A stretch of DNA of 8,341 nucleotides, from contig JABGQJ010000320.1 of NCBI GenBank assembly GCA_018648945.1, forward strand, positions 1 through 8,341. The letters run 5' to 3'. This stretch comes from Victivallales bacterium. Lineage in GTDB: Bacteria > Verrucomicrobiota > Lentisphaeria > Oligosphaerales > Lenti-02. A program made the translations under genes and the position numbers. The notes beneath the pieces were generated by a model. The model saw only the letters and a list, made by a program, of their open reading frames with translations. It was not told the origin of the DNA and did not search any database. Below are positions 1 to 7,835 of this stretch, piece after piece (position 1 is the stretch's first letter; the number at the start of each line of letters is the position of its first letter).

Positions 1-1995
1 ACCATCACGCTGAAGCGGAATTGCTCTTACGAGATCAAGCCCGACGACCGCTACTTCGTCATGGGGCCCTTGGAGGAACTGGACGCGCCGGGGGAGTGGG
101 CGACGGATGCAGCCGGCACGACGCTCTACTTCCTACCGCCCGCGCCGCTGGCGGACAGGCCTGTCTACGTGCCGGTCACGCGCACGATTTTTCAGGTCGA
201 GGGCGCGAAGCACATTACGGTGCGCGGGCTGACCTTCCAGTACTGCGATGGCAGTGCGGTGCAGGTGAAGGACTCCGAGGACTGTCGGATTGCCGCCTGT
301 ACCGTCCGGAACGTGGGTGACTACCATGGTTCCGGTGTGCGCGTCGTTGGCGGCAAGCGCAACGGCGTGGTGGGGTGCGATATCGCCGATGTCGGCAACA
401 GCGGGATCACGCTTTCCGGTGGCGATCAATTGACTCTCACCCCGGCTGGGAACTATGCCGAGAACAACCACATCACCCGCACGGGGGTGTTCTACAAGCA
501 GGGGTCGGGGATCACGGTGAGTGGGGTTGGCAATCGGGTGTCGCGCAATACCATCCACCACGTGCCGCGCTTCGCGGTTCAGTTTGGTGGTAACCGGAAC
601 GTGATCGAGCTGAACGAGCTGCACCATGCGAGTCTGGAGACCACGGATACAGGGGCGATCTATGGTGGCTCCTTGAACTGGCTGTCGGCCCACGGCACGG
701 TCATTCGCCACAACTTCATCCATGACGTGGTGGGTTGTGGACGCCGGAACGGGAAGTGGCAGACGGGATTCTACTCGTGGGGAATCTACCTGGACTGGAC
801 TCCCATGGGGGTGACCGTGGAAGGGAACATCATCGCCCGCGTGCCGCGCGGCGGCGTCATGGTCCACGACGGGCGGTTCAACCGGGTCAGGAACAACATC
901 ATTGTCGATTGCGGTGCCGGTCTGTACGACGCGGGCGGGCAGATTGAGGCCAGTGGCTGGCACACGGGCCATTTCTTCTGGAAGCGCGGCCTTACCTTCA
1001 AGTGGGTCGAGAAGTTCGAGTCGGTAGCCAACATCCCCGCGTGGCACGGGAAAGGCAGCACCCTCTGCGATCCCATGAATACGGCATTGCCGGACGGGCG
1101 CACCATGCACAGCAACAGCTTCGAGGGCAACATCCTCTCCTACCGCGATCCCAAGGCGCAGGCATTCCGCTTCCGCAACGTGTCGCCCCAGCACAATCCC
1201 TCGGACCGGAATCTGGTCTGGCACCACGGACAGACGGTCCGCACTGGCGTGTTCAAGGTAAAGGAGACCGTGGGGGAGGATCTGGCACCCAACGGTGGGT
1301 TCGAGGCGGGGGAGATGGGAAAAGCGCCCCCGGAATGGCGGTTCCGGTTGCCGTGCAAGCAGAGCACGGCACAACTGGTCACCAAGCCGACTCACTCCGG
1401 GGCAAAGTGTCTCCGCCTACATGCTGTGGATTCCCCGGACTTTGAGGGCAAACCCAATTGGTTGCGCCAGGTGATGGCGGAAAGCCAATTCATCCAGACG
1501 GTCGTGCCGGGCCAGGCATACCGCGCCTCGGTGTGGCTGCGGGCGGGGGCTGCCAAGACGGCAATACGGTTCGAGGCGCTGAGCTACAAAGGCGGGGCCT
1601 ACGATGTGCGCTTCAGCAAGCAGGCGCAGGTCGGCACGCAGTGGACACGGCATGAAGTGGCGTTCCGCTTCCCGAAGGAGGGCGACGGGAACTACCACGA
1701 GGGGATGGATAAGACCTTCTATCTGCGCGTGATCCTGGGGCAGGACGAGGGGGAGCTCTGGCTGGACGATGTGGAACTCCACCCCGTCTCTCCCATGCCG
1801 GAGTGGGAGGCGTGGCAGGCGGACGGCATGGATCGGAACTCGATCATCGCCGACCCGCTCTTCCTTGATCCCGCCAACGACGACTACCGGCTCAAGCCTG
1901 AATCGCCAGCTTGGCAACTGGGCTTCAAGAGGATTCCGGTCGGGAAGATCGGCTGCTACGACGATCCCCTGCGGGCTTCATGGCCGTTGGAATAG
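1..1995 (+). CDS. Right-handed parallel beta-helix protein with C-terminal carbohydrate-binding module (5'-partial)
   Basis: The reading frame is open from base 1 and stops at TAG 1993-1995, giving 664 visible residues; the true start lies upstream. The ATG at 61 is probably internal, because in-frame sequence before it (ending in DDRYFV) continues into the family segment LEELDAPGEW...TLYFLPP. Visible residues about 70-330 are short G/N-rich beta-helix rungs (for example GNRVSRNTIHHV, GNRNVIELNELHH, VIRHNFIHDV, VTVEGNIIARV). Acidic residues in ETTDTGAIYGG and GIYLDW lie in the groove region and are candidates for catalysis, but I cannot assign them. Residues about 426-595 look like a CBM4_9-type jelly roll (APNGGFEAG...PPEW at the front, GELWLDDVELHP at the end). 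The last 60 or so residues (NSIIADPLFLDPANDDYRLK...) are the cap usual in this family. The protein resembles uncharacterised bacterial beta-helix enzymes, possibly GH141-like; a lyase or a non-enzymatic binder is also possible. It is convergent with the sialidase operon, which suggests the same glycan-use locus. The fold call is firm and the substrate is unknown. Confidence 0.85.
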   Translation, partial: TITLKRNCSYEIKPDDRYFVMGPLEELDAPGEWATDAAGTTLYFLPPAPLADRPVYVPVTRTIFQVEGAKHITVRGLTFQYCDGSAVQVKDSEDCRIAACTVRNVGDYHGSGVRVVGGKRNGVVGCDIADVGNSGITLSGGDQLTLTPAGNYAENNHITRTGVFYKQGSGITVSGVGNRVSRNTIHHVPRFAVQFGGNRNVIELNELHHASLETTDTGAIYGGSLNWLSAHGTVIRHNFIHDVVGCGRRNGKWQTGFYSWGIYLDWTPMGVTVEGNIIARVPRGGVMVHDGRFNRVRNNIIVDCGAGLYDAGGQIEASGWHTGHFFWKRGLTFKWVEKFESVANIPAWHGKGSTLCDPMNTALPDGRTMHSNSFEGNILSYRDPKAQAFRFRNVSPQHNPSDRNLVWHHGQTVRTGVFKVKETVGEDLAPNGGFEAGEMGKAPPEWRFRLPCKQSTAQLVTKPTHSGAKCLRLHAVDSPDFEGKPNWLRQVMAESQFIQTVVPGQAYRASVWLRAGAAKTAIRFEALSYKGGAYDVRFSKQAQVGTQWTRHEVAFRFPKEGDGNYHEGMDKTFYLRVILGQDEGELWLDDVELHPVSPMPEWEAWQADGMDRNSIIADPLFLDPANDDYRLKPESPAWQLGFKRIPVGKIGCYDDPLRASWPLE

Positions 1996-2044
1996 TGGAA
2001 TGATGGAATGGGGGAATGATGGAATGGGGGAATGGGGGAAAACC
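1989..2044. repeat. Octanucleotide tandem repeat GGAATGRK, about 6.5 units
   Basis: The units read directly, 8 bp each, are GGAATAGT (1989), GGAATGAT (1997), GGAATGGG (2005), GGAATGAT (2013), GGAATGGG (2021), GGAATGGG (2029) and a decayed GGAAAACC (2037). Bases 1997-2028 are also two exact copies of a 16-bp unit. The first unit contains the last Glu codon and the TAG stop of the beta-helix gene. The array fills the gap between two convergent genes. It has three runs of five G, one short of a standard G-quadruplex. It resembles the short tandemly repeated sequences known from cyanobacteria and other bacteria, though those are usually heptamers. I see no coding role. Confidence 0.85.
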
Positions 2045-2081
2045 GGATGGTTGCCCCTGGGATGCCGTCTGCTCGTGCCCT
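1996..2081. other. Convergent intergenic gap without a recognisable terminator
   Basis: These 86 bp separate the stop of the plus-strand beta-helix gene from the stop of the minus-strand symporter gene. Apart from the octamer repeat, bases 2045-2081 are ordinary mixed sequence. I found no strong GC stem followed by a T run on either strand, so any terminator is of another kind (Rho-dependent, or involving the repeat). Confidence 0.5.
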
Positions 2082-4961
2082 CTACTCGTCCAAGGGCGGT
2101 GGCAAGTTGTAGACGGTCAGGTGGTCGCGATCGACTGCTGGCGTGGCCAGACTGGCGAGCCAGCCGATGATCACACAGCTGGCGATGCCCACGACACCGT
2201 ATAGGAAGAAGTGCAGGTCGGTCTGGGTCTTCACCAGCCACAGTACCACCGCGCTGCCGAAGAGACCGATCACGGCCCCGGTGCCGGTGGCGCGGCGAGT
2301 GAACATGCCGAGAACGAAAAGCCCGGCTAAGCCGCCGCCGAAGAGCCCCAGGAGTTTCGAGAAGGTGTCCCAGAGGCTCTTGATATTGGAGCCAGCCATG
2401 ACCAAGGCGAAGATGGTCCCTGCCAGTCCGGCCAGGGCGGTCATCCACTTGGCAAGCTTGAGGCAGGACTCCTCGCTGGCTTCGGGCTTGAAGCGCCGGT
2501 AGAAGTCGGTGACGACGGCGGCGGACATGGAGTTCATGCTGCTATCCAGGCTGGACATGCTGGCTGCAAAGACCCCGGCGATGACCAGGCCCGCAACGCC
2601 GGTGGGGAGTTGGGTGATGATGTACCAGGGGAAGATGCGGTCGGTCTGGTCGAGAGCGGGGGTGAGGTTGCAGGGGTTGCTGCGGTAGTAGCCCCAGAGG
2701 GCGGTTCCGAGCATCCAGAAAACGAGGGCGGCGAGTCCGAGCCAGACACAGAGCCAGAGGCTGTTCTTGGCATCCTTCTCTGTCTTGGTGGTCAGGTAGC
2801 GCTGGAGGACTGCCTGGTCCGAGGCGTAGGGGATGAGCAGCTGGGGCGCGGCGAGCAGAAGAACCCAGATGCTGGCGGTGCGGTAGTCGAACGACCAGTC
2901 GATGCACTCCAGCTTGCCGTAGGTTGCGGCCGAACTCAGCAGGCCGCTCACGCCGCCATCGGTGTGAAGCACCATCAGGACGAGGGCGACGCACGCGCCA
3001 CCCATCAGCACGAACACTTGCAGCACGTCCGTCCAGATCACCGCCTCCATGCCACCAAGCACGGTGTAGACGGTGGCAAGGACACCCATGACCGCGATGC
3101 AGAGGTACACGTTGATGCCGGTTACCACCGACAGGGCGATCGAAGGAAGCAACAGAACGATGCCGAGCCGCCCAAACTGCATAAGCAGGAAGGCGGCGCT
3201 GCCGAACAGCCGGGCGAAGACGTTGAAGCGTTTCTCCAGGTATTCGTAGGCGGTAGTGACATCCAGCCGCCGATAGAAGGGGATGAAGACACGGGTGACA
3301 ATGGGGACGATGGCGAAGAGCAGGAACACATTGGCCACGTAGAGCCAGTTGGTGGCGTAGATCTTGGCGGGAGCAGCCATGAAGGTGATGGCGCTGAGCA
3401 TGGTGCCGAAGACACTGAGCCCCGCCGCCCACCACGGAATGCGTTTGCCGGCGCGGAAGAAGTCGTCGGTGGTCTTTTCGCGCTTGGCGAAGTAGAAGCC
3501 CATGATCAGCAGCACGACGAAGTAGATGCCGACGATCGCGTAGTTGACGATGCCGAAGCTGGTCGGGACCTTGAGTCTGAGTTGCCAGACAGCGGGGCTG
3601 CGCACACCGGGGCGGACCTCGCCGGAGGGCATGACCAAGGAGCCATTCCAGAGGACCACGTTCGTGGTTACGTGGTTGCCGACGGTGTCGCCATCGCCGC
3701 TGGGGGTGGGGTCATTCTGCCGGGGCAGTTGGGCGAGGGTCACCCAGGTGTCGGTGATGGTATGATAGGCCAGGATGTCCGGGCGGAAGCCGGGATGGGC
3801 CATCATCTGCTGGTCCTTCCGAGCCAGGAGTCCGGCCAGCTTTGCCTCGTCGCCTTGTGCTGCCTTGATCTCCGCTTCGAGCGCTTTCCATTCCGGGCGT
3901 TGGTAGTAATCGCCATCATCGCCACCGAAGACAAGGATGTGGTTCGCGCCCGCCTTCGCTGCCGGGGCTGCCGCGACGCAGCGCACGCCGGGATCGCCCG
4001 CGCCCACATCGGCAAGCCGTCGCCAGACTTGGTGGCGGGGAACCAGGCCGCTGGTGTCGCGCTGCTTCACCCAGGCGGGGAACTCGGCCGGCTCTCCGTC
4101 GAATTGCTCCCTGGCACCAGTGAGGGCTTTGGGGCTGAAGCGCCAGGCATCGGTCAGGCGCATGCCATCCGGGCCGCTGCCGCTGAAGAGGTAGATGCAG
4201 TCGCTATCGCCATCGCTCTGGGCTGCCACCGCGTTCTTCCAGCGCGGGGAGCCGGGACAGGAGGGCAAGGCCTCCCACTTCAGTCCCTTGCCCTTCAGGT
4301 TGAGGGAGAGGAACTGGTCGGTGGGGCCTTCGCCGCAGTCGCCGCCCGCGATGTAGATCGTGTCCTTGACCAGAGCCGCGCCGAAGTAGGCAGTGGCAGT
4401 GGGCAGGGGAGGGAGCGCCTGCCCCTGCTCGCCCAGCTTGGTCCCGAGAGCGACCTTCTTGGCTTCTGCATCCCAGGTCAGGACGAATCCCTCGGCGGAG
4501 AGATGACGTTTCTGGCCGAGCTCCCCGGTCTCAGGGTCTTTGGTCAGGGCCTCTTTCCATTCGCCGCCGTAGCAGACCACACCGTCGGCGGTGGAGACGG
4601 AGACGCCGTAGCTGTAGCCGTGGGGCAGGACATTCGCAAAGACATGCCATTTGGGGTCGGCGTCATCGACCTTCTCCAGGACATAGACGTCCCGATGGTA
4701 GACCTTCTGCGGCGGCCCGCCGCTCTTGTCCTTGGGCCAGCCGTCGGGGAAGTTGGCTCCGCCAGCGACGATCAGGGCGCCCCTGTGCGTGCCGGCGAAG
4801 GTACCGGCCAAGCCGAGGGATATGCCGCCCGCCGGGGGGGCGGGCAGGTCGGGCAGGCGTCCGATGGTGACGCTCTGCTCCAGCAGAGAACCGGTTCTCT
4901 CCCCCGCACTGACTACGGAGGCGAGGGCAAGGACGGTGGCAAGGGCAAACGAACGCAGCAT
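2082..4961 (-). CDS. Kelch sialic-acid mutarotase (NanM-like) fused to SSS-family sodium:solute symporter
   Basis: The 959-residue protein likely imports a sugar acid, most plausibly sialic acid, with Na+, after anomer conversion by its own extracytoplasmic domain. Residues 1-19 are a signal peptide (MLRSFALATVLALASVVSAG). Residues about 33-465 form a kelch propeller of the cyclically permuted mutarotase type: LPDLPAPPAGGISLGLAG, IVAGGANFPDG, YSYGVSVSTADGVVCYGGEW, TIYIAGGDCG, IYLFSGSGPDG, HILVFGGDDGDYY and the closing signature MPSGEVRPGVRSPAVW. A charged helical insert sits at about 357-386. Residues about 468-940 are the symporter, with about 13 hydrophobic segments. It has a typical first cytoplasmic loop (KREKTTDDFFRAGKRIPWW), a TM segment with LSAITF, YTVLGGMEAVIWTDVLQ, and the Ser-rich SMSSLDSSMNSMSAAVVTDF segment (about 801-820) where SSS proteins hold Na+. 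SSS proteins of the PutP/vSGLT type have an outside N-terminus, so the fused kelch domain would be correctly placed outside the cytoplasm. The start is supported by AAAGGAG 7 nt upstream. The gene lies 23 bp after the sialidase. Sialic acid as substrate is inferred from the kelch family and this neighbour; other sugars are possible. Confidence 0.9.
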   Translation of the reverse strand: MLRSFALATVLALASVVSAGERTGSLLEQSVTIGRLPDLPAPPAGGISLGLAGTFAGTHRGALIVAGGANFPDGWPKDKSGGPPQKVYHRDVYVLEKVDDADPKWHVFANVLPHGYSYGVSVSTADGVVCYGGEWKEALTKDPETGELGQKRHLSAEGFVLTWDAEAKKVALGTKLGEQGQALPPLPTATAYFGAALVKDTIYIAGGDCGEGPTDQFLSLNLKGKGLKWEALPSCPGSPRWKNAVAAQSDGDSDCIYLFSGSGPDGMRLTDAWRFSPKALTGAREQFDGEPAEFPAWVKQRDTSGLVPRHQVWRRLADVGAGDPGVRCVAAAPAAKAGANHILVFGGDDGDYYQRPEWKALEAEIKAAQGDEAKLAGLLARKDQQMMAHPGFRPDILAYHTITDTWVTLAQLPRQNDPTPSGDGDTVGNHVTTNVVLWNGSLVMPSGEVRPGVRSPAVWQLRLKVPTSFGIVNYAIVGIYFVVLLIMGFYFAKREKTTDDFFRAGKRIPWWAAGLSVFGTMLSAITFMAAPAKIYATNWLYVANVFLLFAIVPIVTRVFIPFYRRLDVTTAYEYLEKRFNVFARLFGSAAFLLMQFGRLGIVLLLPSIALSVVTGINVYLCIAVMGVLATVYTVLGGMEAVIWTDVLQVFVLMGGACVALVLMVLHTDGGVSGLLSSAATYGKLECIDWSFDYRTASIWVLLLAAPQLLIPYASDQAVLQRYLTTKTEKDAKNSLWLCVWLGLAALVFWMLGTALWGYYRSNPCNLTPALDQTDRIFPWYIITQLPTGVAGLVIAGVFAASMSSLDSSMNSMSAAVVTDFYRRFKPEASEESCLKLAKWMTALAGLAGTIFALVMAGSNIKSLWDTFSKLLGLFGGGLAGLFVLGMFTRRATGTGAVIGLFGSAVVLWLVKTQTDLHFFLYGVVGIASCVIIGWLASLATPAVDRDHLTVYNLPPPLDE

Positions 4962-4968
4962 GGGAATA

Positions 4969-4975
4969 CTCCTTT
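4969..4975 (-). promoter_or_regulatory. Shine-Dalgarno of the mutarotase-symporter gene
   Basis: The minus strand reads AAAGGAG, 7 nt before the ATG at 4961. It lies wholly within the 23-bp gap after the sialidase stop, which supports both the chosen start and co-transcription from the sialidase promoter. Confidence 0.8.
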
Positions 4976-4984
4976 ACGTGTCCG

Positions 4985-7687
4985 CTATTCGAACCAGCGC
5001 AGCGGAATCAAGGCCAGAGTGATGGCCTGGTAGGGATTCTTGTCCCCAGATTCGTAGAGACAAGCGACGGTATCACCGTCCACCTGGACCATACAGGAAT
5101 AGGCCGCCGGGCCGTTGGCAAGCAGGCAACGGGCAGACCAGCTCTTGCCTTGGTCGGTACTTTGGCTGATGGTCATCATCTTGCGGTCGGTGGCGTTGCC
5201 GGGATTGGAGAAGAGGAGACCGCCTTCGGCCAGGGAAATCAGGCTGGCTTGGCAGATGGGTTCCGGGAGCTGTTCCTGGGGGCTGGCTTGGCTCCAGGTG
5301 GTGCCACCGTCCGCGCTGGTGGCGACAAGGCGCTGGCGTTTGCTGCGGTCGGCGTTGCGCATGTTCAGCATGAGTGTCCCGTCGGGCAGCTCGACGATGG
5401 TGCATTCGTTGGCCTTGTCGCAGGGGACGATGCCGCTGAGCTGCCAGGATTTGCCGTGGTCGTCCGAGTGGATGACGTGGCTGAAGTACTCACTGGTGCG
5501 AGTCGTCTTGTGATCGCAGGGGACGATCAGCCGTCCCTTGTGGGGACCGGTGGTGAGCTGGATGCCGTTGCCAGGGCCGGTGGCGTACCATGTCCAGTCT
5601 GGCTTCTTGGTGGTGGCAGTGATCTCTTCGGGCTTGGTCCAGGTGAGCCCGTCGTCGGTACTGCGGGCGACGTACACGCGGCGGGTGTCCTTGGCTGTGC
5701 CGTCGCAGATCAGGCGCTCGTGGTCGGCTCCGAGGTTCCAGGTCATCAGCAGGTGGATGGTGCCGGTCTCTTGATCGATGACCGGGCAGGGATTGCCGCA
5801 GGTGTTTCCCGCGTCGTCCCAGACCACAATGTCCTCGCCCCACGTCTGTCCGCCATCGGTGCTGCGCCGGGTGACCATGTCGATGTTCCCGGCATCGCTG
5901 CGCCCCTCACGCCGCGCTTCGCAGAAAGCGAGGAGCGTGCTTTTGGTGGTCTTGGCGATGGCGGGGATGCGGTAGGTGTGCGAGCCCTTGCCGCTGGTCC
6001 AAAGGTCGACCTGGGTGAGCTGCTTGTTCTCTTTGCGGGCGATGGGGTCGGTCTCGTCAAGCCGGAAGTGGACGCTGACCACGGAGTGCTTGTTCGGGCC
6101 GTTGTCGTACTTGATGTAGGTCGTGGCGACGATGGTGCCGTCGGGCAGCAGTTCCACGCCGGGGTAGCCGCAGTCGCCCCCGGCGTAGCTTTGCAGGAGT
6201 TTGATCCGGTACTGGCCGGGCCGTCCGCGGACGACGTCTTCCCAGGTGCCAACCCAGGCCAGAAAATGCCCGCGCGTAGGGCTTTCGGGGGCCATGTCGC
6301 GGAAACACACGACGAGGCGTCCGTCCTTGGTGTAGACGCCTGCATGGCGGTCGCCGGAAAGCCCCCACGGGGTGAACACGGGTTGGCTCCACGTCTCGCC
6401 TTCGTCTTCGGAGAACATCATTAGACTGCAACCGGTGTGGCTGTTCTCGCGGAGGAGACAGGCAAGTTGCTCGCGATCGGGGCTCCAGAACATGAATGGT
6501 TCACAGGGGTTGCAGTTCTCCTTGGTGGCGGCGAGGACAGGCGGTCCCCAAGTGAGGCCGCCATCGCGGGAAACGGTCTGCCAGCAGGCAAGGGGAGTGC
6601 GGTCCTTGCCGTCCGGACCCTTGTGATACATGCCCAGGTAGCTGCCGTCGCTGCGCCGGACAATGCTGGAGAAGGTCATGACACAGGGCATGCCCAGTTC
6701 GCGGACGGGAGACCAGGTCTTGCCTTCGTCTTCGCTGTAGCTGTGGGTCATGTTCGGGCGGGCGGTGAAGACGAACAGGCGCTCCTTGCCCTGCGGGTCG
6801 GTGAGGCGATAGATGCTGGGGCAGTTCCAGGTCTTCTTCCATTCCTCGGGGGTGGGGATGGAAGCCCAGGTGCGCCCGCCGTCGGTGCTCTTCGCCATCG
6901 GGCCTGCATGGCCGCCATGGCCAATGCTCCAGACCGCGAACATGGTCTTGCCGTCCGCCATGAGCACGGTGGTGGGGTGGCCTTGGTAGATCTCCGGCGT
7001 GCCCTTCGCAATGAAGGTGTGCCGTTCCCGCTGCTGGGAGAGATCGACGACCGGGATATGTTGGGCCTCGCTGAGTTGCTCGCTCATCATTCGCTCCTTG
7101 TCCAGATTGCCGCTGACTGTGAATTCGTGAACCCGCATTGTAGCTCGCCAGGGCCGCAAGGCCACTGTCCCGAAGGTCTGGCGAGTATCTGGTCTCTCGA
7201 ATACGAGCTTGCCGTTGATGGTGACTCTCAGCATGCCGCCCTTGCGGATGATGTCGAGGTCGAAGGGCTTGCCGGGAGTGAGGTAGTCGGTGGCCGGTTG
7301 GAGGAATCTGGTGCGGCGACTGAAAGCAGGGCCGGCGATGAAGATCCGGTTCTCGGAACCATCGAAGCCGAAGGTGTCGTGGCGGTTGATCATCACCGAC
7401 GCGGCGGTGTGACTGAGCTTGTCCAGCGTGAGACGGGCGTGAACATGGACGTCGCCGGTGAAATACCCCCGCGCGTAGAGGTAACGGTGCAGACCGCGCG
7501 CCACGAGCGCGCCGCCTTCGGCCTGCCATGGACCACCAACCATCCGGCCCTTCTGGAGGCCGCCAGCTCGCACAGCAACGACGGTTGGTGCCGCACCGGC
7601 CATGGAGGCACCCCCAAGGAAACCGCAGGACAGAATCCCGAACCAGAGACCATGCGGGAAGCCGATTGCCAGACTCCGTAAAAACAT
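4985..7687 (-). CDS. Secreted double-propeller exo-alpha-sialidase (GH33-type) with N-terminal lectin-like domain
   Basis: The 900-residue protein should release terminal sialic acid from glycans outside the cytoplasm. Residues 1-33 are a signal peptide ([10 protein letters not shown]..., Ala-rich near the cleavage site). Residues about 36-195 look like a concanavalin/LamG-like beta-sandwich ([12 protein letters not shown] type strands; here [14 protein letters not shown]). Residues about 222-545 are a first BNR propeller with Asp-boxes at 267-274, 318-325, 373-380 and 426-433, but no RIP motif. Residues about 568-895 are a second propeller with YRIP (Arg573), SDAGNID (Asp598, acid/base position), Asp-boxes at 609-616, 676-683, 741-748, 791-798 and 843-850, NECTIVEL (Glu761), NMRN (Arg777), Arg835 after SNPGNATD, and AAYS (Tyr863, nucleophile position). 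This is the complete GH33 set of Arg triad, Asp, Glu and Tyr. The frame stays open upstream to 8167, but that part is antisense to the divergent gene. The ATG at 7687 is chosen because the signal peptide begins there. It has no clear Shine-Dalgarno, so the start is less certain than the frame. The gene is first in a two-gene operon. Confidence 0.9.
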   Translation of the reverse strand: MFLRSLAIGFPHGLWFGILSCGFLGGASMAGAAPTVVAVRAGGLQKGRMVGGPWQAEGGALVARGLHRYLYARGYFTGDVHVHARLTLDKLSHTAASVMINRHDTFGFDGSENRIFIAGPAFSRRTRFLQPATDYLTPGKPFDLDIIRKGGMLRVTINGKLVFERPDTRQTFGTVALRPWRATMRVHEFTVSGNLDKERMMSEQLSEAQHIPVVDLSQQRERHTFIAKGTPEIYQGHPTTVLMADGKTMFAVWSIGHGGHAGPMAKSTDGGRTWASIPTPEEWKKTWNCPSIYRLTDPQGKERLFVFTARPNMTHSYSEDEGKTWSPVRELGMPCVMTFSSIVRRSDGSYLGMYHKGPDGKDRTPLACWQTVSRDGGLTWGPPVLAATKENCNPCEPFMFWSPDREQLACLLRENSHTGCSLMMFSEDEGETWSQPVFTPWGLSGDRHAGVYTKDGRLVVCFRDMAPESPTRGHFLAWVGTWEDVVRGRPGQYRIKLLQSYAGGDCGYPGVELLPDGTIVATTYIKYDNGPNKHSVVSVHFRLDETDPIARKENKQLTQVDLWTSGKGSHTYRIPAIAKTTKSTLLAFCEARREGRSDAGNIDMVTRRSTDGGQTWGEDIVVWDDAGNTCGNPCPVIDQETGTIHLLMTWNLGADHERLICDGTAKDTRRVYVARSTDDGLTWTKPEEITATTKKPDWTWYATGPGNGIQLTTGPHKGRLIVPCDHKTTRTSEYFSHVIHSDDHGKSWQLSGIVPCDKANECTIVELPDGTLMLNMRNADRSKRQRLVATSADGGTTWSQASPQEQLPEPICQASLISLAEGGLLFSNPGNATDRKMMTISQSTDQGKSWSARCLLANGPAAYSCMVQVDGDTVACLYESGDKNPYQAITLALIPLRWFE
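7094..7099 (-). promoter_or_regulatory. Internal Shine-Dalgarno-like site before tandem ATG codons in the sialidase
   Basis: The minus strand reads AAGGAG, followed 3 nt later by ATG (7090) and 6 nt later by a second ATG (7087), both in frame (Met200 and Met201). It falls exactly in the linker between the lectin-like domain and the first propeller. It could drive a shorter product without signal peptide, or be a relic of a separate gene start, or arise by chance from the codons for Lys-Glu-Arg. Confidence 0.35.
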
Positions 7688-7715
7688 TAACTGAAATTTC
7701 ACAGGGGGAATCTGG

Positions 7716-7730
7716 CTCCGTTTGGCGGAG
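7716..7730. repeat. Short perfect inverted repeat CTCCG-5-CGGAG
   Basis: The arms 7716-7720 and 7726-7730 are perfect complements around TTTGG. The element lies about 29-43 nt upstream of the sialidase ATG, so it could form a small hairpin in that leader or be part of an operator. A 5-bp arm in GC-rich DNA can arise by chance. Confidence 0.3.
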
Positions 7731-7736
7731 ATGCAA

Positions 7737-7769
7737 CCTGCCGCCCGCCTTTCAGGAGGGGGTGGCAGG
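7737..7769. repeat. Imperfect 33-bp inverted repeat in the divergent intergenic region
   Basis: The outer arms CCTGCC (7737-7742) and GGCAGG (7764-7769) pair perfectly. Inside them, CCC 7744-7746 pairs with GGG 7760-7762, and CCT 7748-7750 with AGG 7754-7756, around a TTC loop. The interruptions are one G/T position and a G versus AGG internal loop. Twelve Watson-Crick pairs around a 3-nt loop make this the strongest dyad I found in the gap. It lies 50-82 nt upstream of the sialidase start and could be a leader hairpin or a regulator site. No T run follows it on either strand, so it is not a typical terminator. Confidence 0.45.
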
Positions 7770-7835
7770 GAGTTCCACATGGCGCGGCTGCCTGGCTGGC
7801 CTATAGTGCGCAGTCGCGGAGGCACAATCACTAGC

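Noticed and set aside
133..1395. A 420-codon minus-strand frame opposite the beta-helix gene.
   Set aside because: It has no recognisable domain, and the plus strand has clear beta-helix rungs and family signatures throughout.
1997..2044. The repeat as a CRISPR array or a G-quadruplex.
   Set aside because: It has no spacers and the unit is only 8 bp. It has only three long G runs, one fewer than a standard quadruplex needs.
4834..4840. A run of seven G near the 5' end of the symporter gene as a phase-variable tract or a sequencing frameshift.
   Set aside because: The frame through it continues into the family motif GGISLGLAG, so no frameshift is present. Seven bases in GC-rich DNA is weak evidence for phase variation.
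2610..5033. An 807-codon open frame on the plus strand antisense to the symporter gene.
   Set aside because: Its translation is low-complexity Gly/Ala/Asp/Glu-rich sequence without family motifs, while the opposite strand encodes a continuous kelch plus SSS protein. It is a shadow of GC-rich codon usage.
5150..7681. Two long plus-strand frames (5150-6424 and 6437-7681) opposite the sialidase.
   Set aside because: They are Val/Gly/Ala/Asp-rich shadows with no motif; the minus strand carries nine Asp-boxes and the catalytic residues.
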